In this document: one piece after another, positions 16,922 to 27,139 of the stretch | Layout: every line of letters begins with the position of its first letter | Numbering within the stretch: position 1 is the stretch's first letter | Source: an uncultured Pelagibacteraceae bacterium | Lineage (GTDB): Bacteria; Pseudomonadota; Alphaproteobacteria; Pelagibacterales; Pelagibacteraceae | Assembly: GCA_902518165.1 (NCBI GenBank) | Contig: CABYFB010000003.1 | Location: 116,144 to 180,143 of the forward strand | DNA: 64,000 nt | Reading direction: 5' to 3' | Translations under genes and position numbers: made by a program | Notes under the pieces: generated by a model | Told to the model about the DNA's origin: nothing | What the model saw: only the letters and a program-made list of their open reading frames with translations | The model's database searches: none

Positions 16922-16977
16922 TTATTAGTACATGAGTTATACAATAGTGTCAATTAGGTTGTATTTTGAGTCTGTAA

Positions 16978-17006
16978 GTGAATCAAAAGTGAATCAAAAC
17001 GTGAAC
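16978..17006. repeat. Tandem GTGAATCAAAA repeats upstream of the cupin operon
   Basis: GTGAATCAAAA occurs twice head to tail (16978-16988, 16989-16999), followed after one base by GTGAAC (17001-17006). The GTGAA cores are spaced 11 and 12 bases apart, roughly one DNA turn. They lie between umuD and the cupin gene, 50-80 bases before the candidate promoter. They could be an activator or repressor site, or chance low complexity. Confidence 0.4.
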
Positions 17007-17057
17007 ATCCAAAACCATATTTTGTGCTATTGTGGATAACTTAAACCATTAGTAGTC

Positions 17058-17063
17058 TATAAT
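17058..17063 (+). promoter_or_regulatory. Candidate -10 element of the cupin-GFA-glycerate kinase operon
   Basis: A perfect TATAAT lies 28 bases before the cupin ATG, giving a predicted start of transcription near 17070. The -35 region is weak (GATAAC at 17-base spacing). A strong Shine-Dalgarno (AAAAGGAGAGAAGC) then precedes the ATG. Confidence 0.45.
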
Positions 17064-17091
17064 CCTAATTTAATTATAAAAGGAGAGAAGC

Positions 17092-17442
17092 ATGAGTTCA
17101 ATTGAAGTTAAAAGTTTTGATAATCCAGATGAAAGCAATACCAGTTTCAACAATGCCAAAATGGATATCGTAAAAGTGGGAGATCAAAGAGTAATGAGAT
17201 TAGTTTTGCAGCCAGGATGGAAATGGTCACAAGATATTAAACCAACTGTAGGAACTGATAGCTGTAAAGCAAAACATCTTGGAGTAATAGTTTCAGGAGC
17301 AGTTTGCGCCAAACATGATGATGGAACAGAATTAACATATAAAGCAGGTGATGCATATTCAATTGACCCAGGTCATGACGGCTGGGTAGTTGGTGATAAG
17401 CCAGCAGTTGTTTATGAGTTTCATGGAAAATGGGGAGAATAA
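17092..17442 (+). CDS. Cupin-domain protein
   Basis: 116 residues, a single small beta-barrel. The two cupin motifs are recognisable but not canonical: around 62-80 (KHLGVIVSGAVCAKHDDG, the first-motif position) and then YKAGDAYSIDPGHDGWVVGD. Metal-binding histidines are few (His61, His75 and His95), so metal binding is uncertain. It leads a plus-strand run with a GFA-family protein 3 bases downstream. No substrate can be assigned. Strong ribosome-binding site, so probably well expressed. Confidence 0.8.
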   Translation: MSSIEVKSFDNPDESNTSFNNAKMDIVKVGDQRVMRLVLQPGWKWSQDIKPTVGTDSCKAKHLGVIVSGAVCAKHDDGTELTYKAGDAYSIDPGHDGWVVGDKPAVVYEFHGKWGE

Positions 17443-17445
17443 TTA

Positions 17446-17811
17446 ATGCCAAAACTAACATGTCATTGTGGATGTGTAGAAGCAGAAATTAATGTTCCAA
17501 TTAATGAATTACCAAAAATTGTAAGATGTAACTGCTCTATATGTAAAAGAAAAAATGCAACAATGGGAATGGTTAAAAATGAAGATTTTAAAGTTACTAA
17601 GGGAGAAGATAAATTAAAACTTTATCAGTACCATACGAAAGTTGCTAATCACTACTTTTGTATTGAATGTGGAATTTACACACATCATAACCCAAGAAGT
17701 GCACCCGCCATGACTGGATTCAATTTAGGTTGTGTAGATGAAGTTAAAGTCGATGATTTAAAAGACGTTGTTTTCTTTGATGGTTTAAACCATCCACTTG
17801 ACCAAAAATAG
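17446..17811 (+). CDS. GFA/CENP-V-family zinc protein
   Basis: 121 residues with the characteristic cysteine pattern of the glutathione-dependent formaldehyde-activating (GFA) fold: C-x-C at 6/8, C-x-C-x2-C at 28/30/33 and C-x2-C at 72/75. The family binds two zincs. The Paracoccus member was proposed to help formaldehyde react with glutathione, but many members have no proven activity. In a methylotrophic lineage a role with C1 compounds is plausible but inferred. It sits 3 bases after the cupin gene. Confidence 0.92.
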   Translation: MPKLTCHCGCVEAEINVPINELPKIVRCNCSICKRKNATMGMVKNEDFKVTKGEDKLKLYQYHTKVANHYFCIECGIYTHHNPRSAPAMTGFNLGCVDEVKVDDLKDVVFFDGLNHPLDQK

Positions 17812-17816
17812 ATTAA

Positions 17817-18743
17817 ATGAATTCAGTTGAGGATTGTTTAAATAAAGTAAAAAAAGATTGTTATAAGTTTATAAAAACACAAGAAACATCTTCAGATAAA
17901 TTTAAAAATAAAGACAAGATGTTAAAAGATTATCTTGTCCCAATAAGTTTCTGGATTGCAAAAAAAACAAATTTTAAGAAACCTTATATTGTTGGTTTAA
18001 CAGGAGGACAAGGAACTGGAAAAACTACTATAAGCTCAATCTTAATGATAATTTTAAAGAAATATTTTAAGTTAAAAGTTTTCAAAATATCAATTGATGA
18101 TATTTACAAAACTAAGAAAGATAGAATAAAATTATCAAAAAAAATTCATCCATTATTATTAACAAGAGGTGTACCTGGGACCCATGACATAAGTTATATG
18201 TCTAGTTTTATAAAAAAAGCAAACTCTAGAAAATTTAGATCAATTATATTGCCCAAGTTCGATAAGGCAATTGATGACAGGTTTGCAAAAAATAATTGGT
18301 ATAAAGTAAATACAAAGCCTGATATAATTATTTTTGAAGGTTGGTGTGTTGGAGCAAGACCTGAAAGTTTAAAAACATTAAAAAAAAGTGTGAATTCTAT
18401 GGAAAAAAATGACGATAATAAATTAATCTGGAGAAAATACGTTAATGCTCAACTAAAAAAAGGATATAAGAAACTTTATAATAAGCTCGATTGTTTATTA
18501 TTTTTAAGGGCAGAAAATTTTAGTTTATTACAAAAGTGGAGAGTTATTCAGGAAAAAAAACTTAAATTAAAAAATAAGAATAAAAAAACAAAACAAAAAA
18601 TTATGACAAAAAAGGAAGTTTTAAACTTTATGCAAACTTACCAGAGAATTACACAGAATATGTTTAAATATGCGCCAAAATACGCATCTATAGTCATTAA
18701 ATTAAATTCTAACCATCAAATTAATTCTGTAAAGTACAACTAA
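17817..18743 (+). CDS. D-glycerate 3-kinase (P-loop GLYK type)
   Basis: 308 residues. Phosphorylates D-glycerate to 3-phosphoglycerate, feeding products of the glycolate/glyoxylate route into central metabolism. The Walker A motif GGQGTGKTT is at about 63-71. The family signature HPLLLTRGVPGTHD follows some 50 residues later, and FEGWCVGARP near residue 173 is also typical of plant/cyanobacterial-type glycerate kinase. Basic, lysine-rich C-terminal part. The tolC start overlaps its final base, so they are co-transcribed. Confidence in the family is high; the cellular substrate is inferred. Confidence 0.88.
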   Translation: MNSVEDCLNKVKKDCYKFIKTQETSSDKFKNKDKMLKDYLVPISFWIAKKTNFKKPYIVGLTGGQGTGKTTISSILMIILKKYFKLKVFKISIDDIYKTKKDRIKLSKKIHPLLLTRGVPGTHDISYMSSFIKKANSRKFRSIILPKFDKAIDDRFAKNNWYKVNTKPDIIIFEGWCVGARPESLKTLKKSVNSMEKNDDNKLIWRKYVNAQLKKGYKKLYNKLDCLLFLRAENFSLLQKWRVIQEKKLKLKNKNKKTKQKIMTKKEVLNFMQTYQRITQNMFKYAPKYASIVIKLNSNHQINSVKYN

Positions 18744-20035
18744 TGAAAAAAATATTAATAATAATTGTTAGTTTTTTTTGTTTAACAGCTCAATCGCTAG
18801 CTGTCACATTATATGAGGCATTAAACGAAACTTATAACAATAATAAACAATTAAATGCTGAGAGAGAAAATATAAAAGCATCAGAAGAAGATCTGAATAT
18901 TTCTAAAGCTGATTATATGCCTTCTTTGAGTTTAAGTGGATCTAAAAGCTTTGAAGAAACAAATAAACTAACAAATCAGAGTGGAGGTGATGCAACAATT
19001 AGTGATTCTGATCCATTCACCACATCCATAAAATTAGAGCAAACCTTATTGGATTTTGGAAGAGACCTTAATTATGAAAAAAATTTGATAAGTTTAGAAC
19101 TTTCAAAAGCAAGATTATTTAAAAAAGAGCAAGATGTTCTTTATAGTGCAATTGAAGCTTTTACATCTGTAATTTTATCAAGAGAAAAAGTTGCGATTAA
19201 TAGGCAAAATTTAAACTTACTTATTAAACAACTTGAAAATGATAAAGTTAGATTAGATAGAGGACAGATAAAAACTGCGGATTTATCACAAACTGAATCT
19301 TCCCTTGCTGGGGCAAGCGCTCAATTAACTCAAGCAAGAAGCGAATTAATGATTAATAAATTAAATTACGAAAATATTATTGGCAAACTTTTAAATACAA
19401 ATGAATTAAAAAAGACAAACAGAGCAATTGTAGGAGTTCCAAGTGAACTTAGTTCTGCAATCAGTTTAGCAAGAGAGAACAACCCAGATATAATGATTGC
19501 TAAAATAGAATTAAATCAGTCCGAAATGGATATTGCTATTGCTGAAAGTGACCTAAAACCTAGCGCATCTTTATCTTTAGAAAGATCATATGCTGAGGAT
19601 TTTAGTTCAACTTATGATCAAAGAGAAAAGGATACACTTAAAGCAACAATTAGCTGGCCATTTTATTCAGGTGGGAGTAAACGTGCAAAAATAAACAAGA
19701 ATACAAATCTAAAAACTAGAAAAATTTTATTATTTGAGGATGCAGTAAAAACAACTGAAAAAAATGTTGGAAGTGCATGGTCAAATCTCGAAGCATCTAA
19801 AAGTTTTTTAAATTCTGTAAGATCTCAAGTTAGAGCAGCAAAAATTGCTAACGAAGGAATAGCTGCAGAGTATGAAAGAGGCTCAAGAACAACTCTAGAT
19901 GTTATTCAATCAAATTCTTTATTGTTGGCTGCAAAAATTTCCCTAGCAGAATCTGAGAGAAATAATCTTATTGCTCAATATAATGTTCTTAAAGCAATTG
20001 GACTGTTAAATAGTGAGTATTTAAAACTTAAATAA
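18743..20035 (+). CDS. tolC: TolC-family outer-membrane efflux protein
   Basis: 430 residues with a signal peptide (about 1-20, cleaved near SLA-V). It shows the TolC heptad pattern in two similar halves: ALNETYNNNKQLNAERENIK near the N-terminus and SLARENNPDIMIAKIELNQS near residue 235, the internal repeat that builds the alpha-barrel. It forms the trimeric outer-membrane duct for type I secretion or RND efflux. No inner-membrane partner is nearby, so it probably serves several systems. Confidence 0.93.
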   Translation: MKKILIIIVSFFCLTAQSLAVTLYEALNETYNNNKQLNAERENIKASEEDLNISKADYMPSLSLSGSKSFEETNKLTNQSGGDATISDSDPFTTSIKLEQTLLDFGRDLNYEKNLISLELSKARLFKKEQDVLYSAIEAFTSVILSREKVAINRQNLNLLIKQLENDKVRLDRGQIKTADLSQTESSLAGASAQLTQARSELMINKLNYENIIGKLLNTNELKKTNRAIVGVPSELSSAISLARENNPDIMIAKIELNQSEMDIAIAESDLKPSASLSLERSYAEDFSSTYDQREKDTLKATISWPFYSGGSKRAKINKNTNLKTRKILLFEDAVKTTEKNVGSAWSNLEASKSFLNSVRSQVRAAKIANEGIAAEYERGSRTTLDVIQSNSLLLAAKISLAESERNNLIAQYNVLKAIGLLNSEYLKLK

Positions 20036-20038
20036 AAT

Positions 20039-20404
20039 TTAATTTACTGGAATAGTAAAGCTTGGAGCGTAAGTTCTGTGTTTATCAGTAATTGCATCTG
20101 TTATACCCAGATCAAAGAATAGAACACTTGCACCTAATTTTGCTCCTTCAATGCTACTTGCAATTCCACCAGTTCCTGTCTTACCTGTATCTGTTTTACA
20201 GTTATATCTAAGCATATCATCAGATCTTCTGATCATAAATGTTCCTGGAACTTTGCCCGTCCAGGATCCTCTCTTATTTGTCATAGTACAACTTCCACTG
20301 CTTCCATCACTAAAAGAAAGTGCTACTGGAGTATTTGGATCATTTACTATTGTAGCGCATGCATTTACTAAGATAAAAATGCTTATTAATAACAGTTTTT
20401 TCAT
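20039..20404 (-). CDS. Small predicted lipoprotein
   Basis: 121 residues. The N-terminus (MKKLLLISIFILVNACA) is a lipoprotein signal with the lipidated cysteine at residue 16. The mature part includes DPNTPVALSFSDGSSGSC and a glycine-rich stretch, TGTGGIASSIEGAKLGAS, that looks like a membrane-inserting or glycine-zipper segment. I do not recognise a named family; the general look is of the small outer-membrane lipoproteins annotated as hypothetical. Convergent with tolC (3 bases between stops) and divergent from recA. Confidence 0.75.
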   Translation of the reverse strand: MKKLLLISIFILVNACATIVNDPNTPVALSFSDGSSGSCTMTNKRGSWTGKVPGTFMIRRSDDMLRYNCKTDTGKTGTGGIASSIEGAKLGASVLFFDLGITDAITDKHRTYAPSFTIPVN

Positions 20405-20462
20405 TAACCTATCTAACTACAACCAAAAGATTTGTTCAATGATTAAATCTTATTGAAAAAAA

Positions 20463-20477
20463 GAACAAAATGTGTAC
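20463..20477. promoter_or_regulatory. Imperfect SOS-box-like site upstream of recA
   Basis: GAACAAAATGTGTAC has GAAC-N7-GTAC, seven of the eight specific bases of the GAAC-N7-GAAC box found before umuD. It lies 51 bases before the recA ATG, a sensible operator position. One mismatch makes it only a candidate. Confidence 0.4.
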
Positions 20478-20527
20478 ATTTAAATTCATGATTCGAGTGT
20501 TAAAAAAAGCAAAAAAAGAGGCAAAAA

Positions 20528-21652
20528 ATGACTAAAAATAACCTAAAAGTGGTGAAAACCGCAAAAGATAAAGAATTGGAAAACAAAGAGAAAAATAAAG
20601 CATTAGACGCAGCAATCAGCCAAATTACAGATAGCTTTGGAAAAGGCTCAGTAATGAAGCTTGGTGAGCAAAAAGCAATGGATGTTGAGTCTATCTCAAC
20701 TGGATCTTTAAGCTTAGATCTTGCTTTAGGAATTGGTGGATTACCTAAGGGAAGAATTATTGAAATTTATGGACCAGAGTCTTCTGGAAAAACTACATTA
20801 GCATTACAAGTAGTTGCAGAAGCACAGAAGGCAGGCGGAATTTGTGGTTTCGTTGATGCAGAACATGCTTTAGACCCAGTGTATGCAAAGAAATTAGGTG
20901 TAAATACTGAAGAGTTACTAATTTCTCAACCAGACACGGGTGAACAAGCTTTAGAAATTACTGATACATTAATTAAATCTGGCTCAATGTCAGTTCTTGT
21001 TGTGGACTCTGTAGCTGCATTAACGCCAAGAGCTGAAATTGAAGGCGATATGGGTGATACTCATGTTGGTTTGCAAGCTAGATTGATGTCTCAAGCATTG
21101 AGAAAATTAACAGGCTCAATTTCACGAACTAATACAATGGTTATTTTCATTAACCAAATTAGAATGAAAATTGGTGTTATGTTTGGTAGCCCTGAAACAA
21201 CATCAGGTGGAAATTCTTTAAAATTTTACTCATCAGTTAGAATGGATATTAGAAGAATTGGAGCAATCAAAGATAAAGATAATATCGTTGGTAACACAAC
21301 AAGAGTTAAAGTTGTGAAAAATAAAGTTGCTCCACCATTTAAAGTTGTTGAGTTTGACTTAATGTATGGAAAAGGAATTAGTAAAGTAGGGGAACTAATA
21401 GACCTAGGTGCAAAAGCAGATATCGTAGAGAAATCTGGAGCTTGGTACGCTTACAAAGGTGAAAAAATTGGTCAAGGTAGAGAGAATGCAAAACTTTACC
21501 TTGAACAAAATCCAAAAGCTGCTGCTGAAATTGAAATGGCAATTAGAGAAAAGGCTGGTGTGATCTCAAAGAAAATTGAGGGAAATCCACTAAGCGAGGA
21601 AAAAGTAGAAGCTCAAAAAAAAGAAGAAGAAATTCCTACTAAAAAAAATTAG
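20528..21652 (+). CDS. recA: RecA recombinase
   Basis: 374 residues. ATP-dependent strand exchange and the co-protease activity that triggers LexA and UmuD cleavage. Walker A is GPESSGKTT (82-90). Walker B-like LVVDSVAAL and the L2-loop text [12 protein letters not shown] are intact. The N-terminal extension of about 28 residues, rich in Lys and Glu, is longer than in E. coli. Its own terminator follows directly. alaS comes next; recA-alaS adjacency is common in alphaproteobacteria. Confidence 0.99.
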   Translation: MTKNNLKVVKTAKDKELENKEKNKALDAAISQITDSFGKGSVMKLGEQKAMDVESISTGSLSLDLALGIGGLPKGRIIEIYGPESSGKTTLALQVVAEAQKAGGICGFVDAEHALDPVYAKKLGVNTEELLISQPDTGEQALEITDTLIKSGSMSVLVVDSVAALTPRAEIEGDMGDTHVGLQARLMSQALRKLTGSISRTNTMVIFINQIRMKIGVMFGSPETTSGGNSLKFYSSVRMDIRRIGAIKDKDNIVGNTTRVKVVKNKVAPPFKVVEFDLMYGKGISKVGELIDLGAKADIVEKSGAWYAYKGEKIGQGRENAKLYLEQNPKAAAEIEMAIREKAGVISKKIEGNPLSEEKVEAQKKEEEIPTKKN

Positions 21653-21671
21653 CAGATAACTTTTAGTTATT

Positions 21672-21700
21672 AAAAAGGCGCTCGAAAGGGCGCCTTTTTT
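21672..21700 (+). terminator. Rho-independent terminator after recA
   Basis: GGCGCTC (21677-21683) and GGGCGCC (21688-21694) form a 7-bp stem, with one U-G pair, capped by a GAAA tetraloop. A5 precedes it and T6 follows. It lies 24 bases downstream of the recA stop. Confidence 0.96.
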
Positions 21701-21749
21701 CCCTTCAGAGGTGTAGACATCAATAGAAAAAGCTGTATTTTAGGAAAAT

Positions 21750-24413
21750 ATGGCAAAAACATTAAACGAGATTAGATCAACTTTTCTAGATTATTTTGAA
21801 AAAAATGATCACAAGATAGTTGAATCTAGCAATTTGGTTCCAAATAATGATCCAACATTAATGTTTGCAAATTCTGGAATGGTCCAGTTTAAAAATGTTT
21901 TTACTGGATTAGAAAAAAGAGATTATCAAAGAGCTACTACTTCTCAAAAATGCGTAAGAGCAGGAGGTAAACATAACGATCTTGAAAATGTTGGCTACAC
22001 TCCAAGACACCATACATTTTTTGAAATGCTTGGAAATTTTTCTTTTGGAGATTACTTCAAGGAAAGGGGAATTGAACTTGCTTGGAATTTAATTACTAAG
22101 GATTTTGGATTAAATAAAGATAGATTATATGTAACTGTATTTCATGAAGACGATGAAGCCTTCAATTTTTGGAAGAAAATAGCGGGTTTTAGCGACGATA
22201 GAATTATTAGGATAGCAACCTCAGATAACTTTTGGTCAATGGGCGAAACGGGTCCTTGCGGACCTTGTTCAGAGATATTTTATGATCATGGGGATCATTT
22301 AAAAGGTGGTTTACCCGGAACCAAAGATGAGGATGGCGATAGATATATTGAAATATGGAATTTAGTCTTCATGCAATTTGAGCAAGTTTCAAAAGATAAA
22401 AGAATTAGTCTTCCAAAACCTTCTGTAGATACTGGGATGGGTTTAGAAAGAATTGCAGCATTACTTCAGGGCACACATGATAATTACGAAACAGATCATT
22501 TTAAAAAATTAATTAGTTCGATTTCTGAATTTACGAAAGTAAAACAAGATAAAAATAATTTATCAAGCTTTAGAGTAATTGCAGATCACTTAAGAGCTAG
22601 TTCATTTCTACTTGCAGAAGGAGTATTACCTTCAAATGAAGGTAGAGGTTATGTTCTTCGAAGAATAATGAGAAGAGGAATGAGACATTCTCATTTTCTA
22701 GGTTCTAAAGAACCAGTTTTCAATAAAATCTTTGATACATTGAAAGATGAAATGAAAGGAAATTATCCTGAATTAGAAAGATCAGAAACTTTAATTAAAG
22801 AAACGTTAAAAATGGAAGAAGAAAAATTTTTAGTATTACTTGATAGAGGAATAAAAATATTGAACGATGAAATTTCAAAAATAAAAAAAGTTTTACCAGG
22901 TGAAATAGCGTTTAAATTATATGATACTTATGGTTTCCCGTTAGACTTAACAGAAGATATTTTAAAAAACAAATCTTTGACCGTTGATCAAAATAAATTT
23001 GATGAGCTAATGAAAAAGAGCAAAGAGCTGGCAAAACAAAACTGGAAAGGGTCTGGAGATGCCTCTGAAGAAGAAATCTGGTTTGCTATAAAAGATAAAA
23101 TAGGACCTACAGAGTTTCTTGGATATGAGTTTAACCAATCAGAGGGAGTGGTGTTGTCAATAATTAAAAATAATAAAGAAGTACAAAATATTTCAAATGG
23201 TGAGGAAGGAATAATTATTACTAATCAAACACCTTTTTATGGAGAGTCTGGTGGACAAGTAGGAGACCAAGGAACAATAGTATCTGCTAATTCAGTGTTT
23301 GAGGTTACAGATACCCAAAAAAAACTTGGAGATTTGTTTATACACCATGGAACTCTAAAATCTGGAGAGATTAAGATTAAAGATGTTGTAGAAATGAAAA
23401 TAGATACTGAAAGACGAAATAATCTTAAAGCATATCATTCTGCAACTCATTTATTACATGAGTCTTTGAGAAGAACATTGGGAAAACACGTTATGCAAAA
23501 AGGATCTCTAGTTGCGCCTGATAGACTAAGATTTGATTTTAGTCATATGAAACCAATTACCGAGGATGAGCTAACGATTATCGACAAATTAGTTAATGAA
23601 TATGTCCAAAACAAAACTGATGTAACTACAAGAATTATGACGCCAAAAGCGGCCATTGAAAAAGGTGCTTTAGCTTTTTTTGGTGAAAAATACGGAGAAG
23701 AAGTGAGAGTAGTTTCTATGGGAGCAGAAAATAACTCATATTTTTCAACAGAATTATGTGGTGGAACACATGTAAAAAATACGGGAGATATTGGAAAATT
23801 TAAAACTGTTAGCCAATCCTCAATAGCTGCTGGAGTGAGAAGGGTTGAAGCTTTAAGGGACAAACAACTCGAAATATTCTTAAGAAACAAGGAAAAAATG
23901 TCAAACCTTTCAGCACAAAAGGATGAAGACAGTATTAAAGAGGTATCTGCTCAAATTATTAAATTAGGTGGAAAACCAAATCTAGAAAATAAAGATACGA
24001 AAGGATTAATTAAAGACCTCAATAAACAACTAGAACAATTAAATGTTCAATCAGTTTTAGCTGATAAAACAAAAAACCTAATTAAAGATGAAAATATAAA
24101 TGGCACTCAAGTTAGATTGCAAAAAGTTCAAGATTTATCTCCAAAAGACCTAAGAAAACTTGTTGATGCAGGTAAAAAAGAGTTGGGTGAAGGAATAGTA
24201 GTAGTATTTGCAAATAAGGATGAGAAAGTTGGTCTTGCTGTAGGTGTAACAGAAAATTTAACAAATAAATACGATGCAGTTAAATTTGCAAAACTAGGAT
24301 CTGAAATTATTGGCGGAAAGGGCGGCGGAGGTCGTAAAGACTTTGCACAGGCTGGAGGCCAAGACTCAAATAAAATCGACGAAGCTTTAGAAAAACTAAA
24401 AACCTTAATTTAA
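21750..24413 (+). CDS. alaS: Alanyl-tRNA synthetase
   Basis: 887 residues, full length. Class II catalytic motifs are near the N-terminus ([36 protein letters not shown]). Then come the tRNA-recognition domain, the editing domain with [11 protein letters not shown] and CGGTHV, and the C-terminal DHHA1 domain ending in [16 protein letters not shown]. Charges tRNA-Ala and clears mischarged Ser or Gly. Its last 9 bases overlap convergent icd. Confidence 0.99.
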   Translation: MAKTLNEIRSTFLDYFEKNDHKIVESSNLVPNNDPTLMFANSGMVQFKNVFTGLEKRDYQRATTSQKCVRAGGKHNDLENVGYTPRHHTFFEMLGNFSFGDYFKERGIELAWNLITKDFGLNKDRLYVTVFHEDDEAFNFWKKIAGFSDDRIIRIATSDNFWSMGETGPCGPCSEIFYDHGDHLKGGLPGTKDEDGDRYIEIWNLVFMQFEQVSKDKRISLPKPSVDTGMGLERIAALLQGTHDNYETDHFKKLISSISEFTKVKQDKNNLSSFRVIADHLRASSFLLAEGVLPSNEGRGYVLRRIMRRGMRHSHFLGSKEPVFNKIFDTLKDEMKGNYPELERSETLIKETLKMEEEKFLVLLDRGIKILNDEISKIKKVLPGEIAFKLYDTYGFPLDLTEDILKNKSLTVDQNKFDELMKKSKELAKQNWKGSGDASEEEIWFAIKDKIGPTEFLGYEFNQSEGVVLSIIKNNKEVQNISNGEEGIIITNQTPFYGESGGQVGDQGTIVSANSVFEVTDTQKKLGDLFIHHGTLKSGEIKIKDVVEMKIDTERRNNLKAYHSATHLLHESLRRTLGKHVMQKGSLVAPDRLRFDFSHMKPITEDELTIIDKLVNEYVQNKTDVTTRIMTPKAAIEKGALAFFGEKYGEEVRVVSMGAENNSYFSTELCGGTHVKNTGDIGKFKTVSQSSIAAGVRRVEALRDKQLEIFLRNKEKMSNLSAQKDEDSIKEVSAQIIKLGGKPNLENKDTKGLIKDLNKQLEQLNVQSVLADKTKNLIKDENINGTQVRLQKVQDLSPKDLRKLVDAGKKELGEGIVVVFANKDEKVGLAVGVTENLTNKYDAVKFAKLGSEIIGGKGGGGRKDFAQAGGQDSNKIDEALEKLKTLI

Positions 24414-25619
24414 TTTTTGTTTTAAACTTCCATCAATTACTTCTAAAAACTGGTTAGTTGTTAAATATTTTGTAGAAGGACCAATAAGTATTGCCAAATC
24501 TTTGGTCATTGATCCTGATTCAACTGACTCAACACATACTTCTTCAAGTATTTTGGCAAATTTAATTAATTCATCATTGCTATCTAACTTTCCTCTGTGC
24601 GCCAAACCTCTTGTCCACGCAAATATAGATGCAATTGGATTGGTTGATGTTTCTTTACCTTGCTGATGCATTCTAAAATGTCGAGTTACAGTTCCATGAG
24701 CCGCTTCTGCTTCCATTGTTCTGCCATCAGGTGCTAATAAAACACTTGTCATTAAACCTAAAGAACCATAACCTTGAGCAACCGTGTCTGACTGAACATC
24801 ACCATCATAATTTTTACAAGCCCAGATATATTTACCATGCCACTTCATTGCACAAGCAACCATGTCATCGATTAACCTGTGTTCATAAGTTATATTATTT
24901 TTTTCAAATTCTGATTTAAAATCTTTTTCAAAAACACTTTGAAATATATCTTTAAATCTACCATCATATTTTTTTAGTATGGTATTCTTCGTTGATAAAT
25001 ATACAGGCCATCTTTTTATTAGGCCGTAATTGAAACATGATCTTGCAAAGTCCTCTATTGATTTATCTAAATTATACATTGAAAGAGCAATACCAGGTCC
25101 CGGGAAGTCAAATACTTCATATTTTTTTTCATCACTTCCATCTTCCGATGTCCACTTAACTTCTAATTTACCTTTTCCTGGAACTAAAAAATCTGTAGCT
25201 CTATATTGATCACCGAAAGCATGCCTTCCGATAATTAATGGATCCGTCCAAGATGGGACAAGTTTAGGAATATTTTTACAAATTATTGGTTCTCTAAATA
25301 CTGTTCCTCCAATAATATTTCTTATTGTTCCATTCGGAGATCTCCACATTTTCTTTAATTTAAATTCTTCAACTCTGGCCTCGTCAGGAGTAATAGTTGC
25401 GCATTTGATGCCTACTCCATTTTTCTTAATTGCATTAGCACAGTCGATAGTAATTTTGTCATCTGTATCATCCCTGTTTTTCATTCCTAGATCGTAATAT
25501 TCAATGCCTAAATCTAAATAAGGTAGAATTAATTTGTTTTTGATGAATTCCCAAATTACTCTTGTCATTTCATCGCCATCTAACTCGACAATGGGATTTT
25601 TTACCTTAATTTTGCTCAT
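24405..25619 (-). CDS. icd: NADP-dependent isocitrate dehydrogenase, eukaryote-type
   Basis: Oxidises isocitrate to 2-oxoglutarate with NADP in the TCA cycle. I place the start at the ATG at 25617-25619, giving 404 residues beginning [20 protein letters not shown]. The frame continues upstream to 25664, but those 15 residues have no counterpart in the family, which is normally about 404-405 residues in alphaproteobacteria. Visible motifs are the substrate loop SPNGTIRN (phosphorylatable Ser in other groups), YKATD-like YRATDF and the tail [18 protein letters not shown]. Opposes alaS. Confidence 0.97.
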   Translation of the reverse strand: MSKIKVKNPIVELDGDEMTRVIWEFIKNKLILPYLDLGIEYYDLGMKNRDDTDDKITIDCANAIKKNGVGIKCATITPDEARVEEFKLKKMWRSPNGTIRNIIGGTVFREPIICKNIPKLVPSWTDPLIIGRHAFGDQYRATDFLVPGKGKLEVKWTSEDGSDEKKYEVFDFPGPGIALSMYNLDKSIEDFARSCFNYGLIKRWPVYLSTKNTILKKYDGRFKDIFQSVFEKDFKSEFEKNNITYEHRLIDDMVACAMKWHGKYIWACKNYDGDVQSDTVAQGYGSLGLMTSVLLAPDGRTMEAEAAHGTVTRHFRMHQQGKETSTNPIASIFAWTRGLAHRGKLDSNDELIKFAKILEEVCVESVESGSMTKDLAILIGPSTKYLTTNQFLEVIDGSLKQKLN

Positions 25620-25693
25620 TTTTTGATGTATCTTAATAATTGAATTTATACTTTTTATATACATATTAATCCAGAATTATCAATTGAACGATT

Positions 25694-26341
25694 ATGATAG
25701 ACAAAATTTTTCCAAAGATTCATAACGAAGGCTATAAATTTATAGTAATTTTCGTAGTAGCAACGATCATTCTATATTTCATTCATGGTTTTTTAGGTTT
25801 CATAGGTTTGGTCTTAAGTATTTGGTGTTATTATTTTTTTAGAGATCCAGAGAGAATTCCAATAAATGATGAGAACTATTTAACAAGTCCTGCTGACGGA
25901 TTGGTTTTACAAGTTTTAGATACAAACGGACCAAAAGAATTGGGCCTTGAAAATAAAAAATTTAAGAAAGTAAGTATATTTATGAATGTATTTGACTGTC
26001 ATGTGAATAGATCTCCATGTTCAGGAAAAATTGAAGAAATTTTATATAAACCAGGAAAATTTATTAATGCATCTCTTGATAAAGCTAGCGAAGACAATGA
26101 AAGAAATTATTATAAAATTAAAAATTCTCATGGAGAAGACATAATTGTAGTCCAAATAGCAGGACTGGTTGCACGGAGAATAGTAACAGATACCTCAGTT
26201 GAAGAAAATGTCGATCAAGGATCTAGAATAGGGATGATTAGATTCGGAAGTAGAGCAGATTTATATTTTGAAAACTATGAACCATTAGTAAAAGTTAATC
26301 AAAGAGCAGTTGCTGGAGAAACATTGATAGCTAAAAGATAA
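25694..26341 (+). CDS. psd: Phosphatidylserine decarboxylase, short archaeal/alpha type
   Basis: 215 residues. Makes phosphatidylethanolamine by decarboxylating phosphatidylserine at the inner membrane. The self-processing site that generates the pyruvoyl group is Gly185-Ser186 in RFGSRADLYF, the short-form F-G-S motif. Two N-terminal hydrophobic segments (about 17-50) anchor it. The pssA start follows the stop without a gap, so the two successive steps of phosphatidylethanolamine synthesis are coupled, as in many alphaproteobacteria. Confidence 0.96.
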   Translation: MIDKIFPKIHNEGYKFIVIFVVATIILYFIHGFLGFIGLVLSIWCYYFFRDPERIPINDENYLTSPADGLVLQVLDTNGPKELGLENKKFKKVSIFMNVFDCHVNRSPCSGKIEEILYKPGKFINASLDKASEDNERNYYKIKNSHGEDIIVVQIAGLVARRIVTDTSVEENVDQGSRIGMIRFGSRADLYFENYEPLVKVNQRAVAGETLIAKR

Positions 26342-27139
26342 ATGGAAAATCCAAAAAAGAACATAAGATTGGTTTCAAATAAAAATTCAAGAGTTATTTT
26401 GCCAAATATTATGACGCTGGTTGGTGTGTGTATTGGCTTAACTTCAATTAAATTTGCATTTGATGGAAGATTTGAATTATCAGTTATCGCAGTTTTAATT
26501 GCTGCAATCATTGATGGTTTAGATGGAAGAATTGCCAGATTAATTAAAGCCACATCAAAAGTTGGAAAAGAATTAGACTCATTAACTGATGTAATTAGTT
26601 TTGGAGTTGCACCAGCATTCATAATGTATTTTTGGGCTCTAGATAATATTGGCAGATTCGGTTGGTTAATATCTTTAATATATGTAGTTTGTGTTGCTTT
26701 GAGACTTGCAAGATTTAATGTTTCAACAGGAGGTGAGCCTTCATGGAGAGATAACTTTTTTGAAGGTATTCCATCACCAGCAGGAGGGGTATTAGTTTTA
26801 ATGCCATTGATTTATAGTTTTAGTGAGGTTCAGTTTATAACTATTAATAAAAATATAATTGTTCCATCTTTATTCATTATTATTTCTGCACTTTTGATAA
26901 GTAAAATTCCCACATATTCTTTAAAAAGAATCGTAGTTCCAAGAAGTACTTCAATATTTCTTCTATTTGGAATAATTTTATTTTTTGGTTTGTTGCTAAT
27001 ATATACCTTTAATACAATTATAATTTCAGGAATTATTTATTTACTAATGATTCCAGCAAGCTCAATCCATTACCTATTTCTGAAAAAACAAAATAAAGAA
27101 AAAGATGATAACGTTGATCATCACGAAGATATTTTGTAA
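26342..27139 (+). CDS. pssA: CDP-diacylglycerol-serine O-phosphatidyltransferase
   Basis: 265 residues, polytopic. Transfers phosphatidyl from CDP-diacylglycerol to serine, supplying Psd. The CDP-alcohol phosphotransferase motif D-G-x2-A-R-x8-G-x3-D-x3-D is complete at Asp61, Gly62, Ala65, Arg66, Gly75, Asp79 and Asp83. Starts directly after psd; the glycosyltransferase start overlaps its stop by one base. Its serine demand links lipid synthesis to the glycine/serine economy elsewhere in the window. Confidence 0.96.
   Translation: MENPKKNIRLVSNKNSRVILPNIMTLVGVCIGLTSIKFAFDGRFELSVIAVLIAAIIDGLDGRIARLIKATSKVGKELDSLTDVISFGVAPAFIMYFWALDNIGRFGWLISLIYVVCVALRLARFNVSTGGEPSWRDNFFEGIPSPAGGVLVLMPLIYSFSEVQFITINKNIIVPSLFIIISALLISKIPTYSLKRIVVPRSTSIFLLFGIILFFGLLLIYTFNTIIISGIIYLLMIPASSIHYLFLKKQNKEKDDNVDHHEDIL

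Noticed and set aside
16507..16953. Longer umuD start at 16953
   Set aside because: The extra residues run through the SOS box and have no counterpart in UmuD. The ATG at 16902 fits the operator and the family length.
17031..17039. Replication origin suggested by the DnaA box
   Set aside because: Only one box, no cluster, no AT-unwinding repeat array and no origin genes (dnaA, parAB, hemE) nearby.
23543..23890. Minus-strand open frame of 115 codons inside alaS
   Set aside because: It overlaps the conserved editing domain of alaS and reads as low-complexity antisense.
24405..25664. Longer icd start at 25664
   Set aside because: The added residues before MSKIKVKNP are not family sequence. 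The shorter start gives the usual 404 residues.
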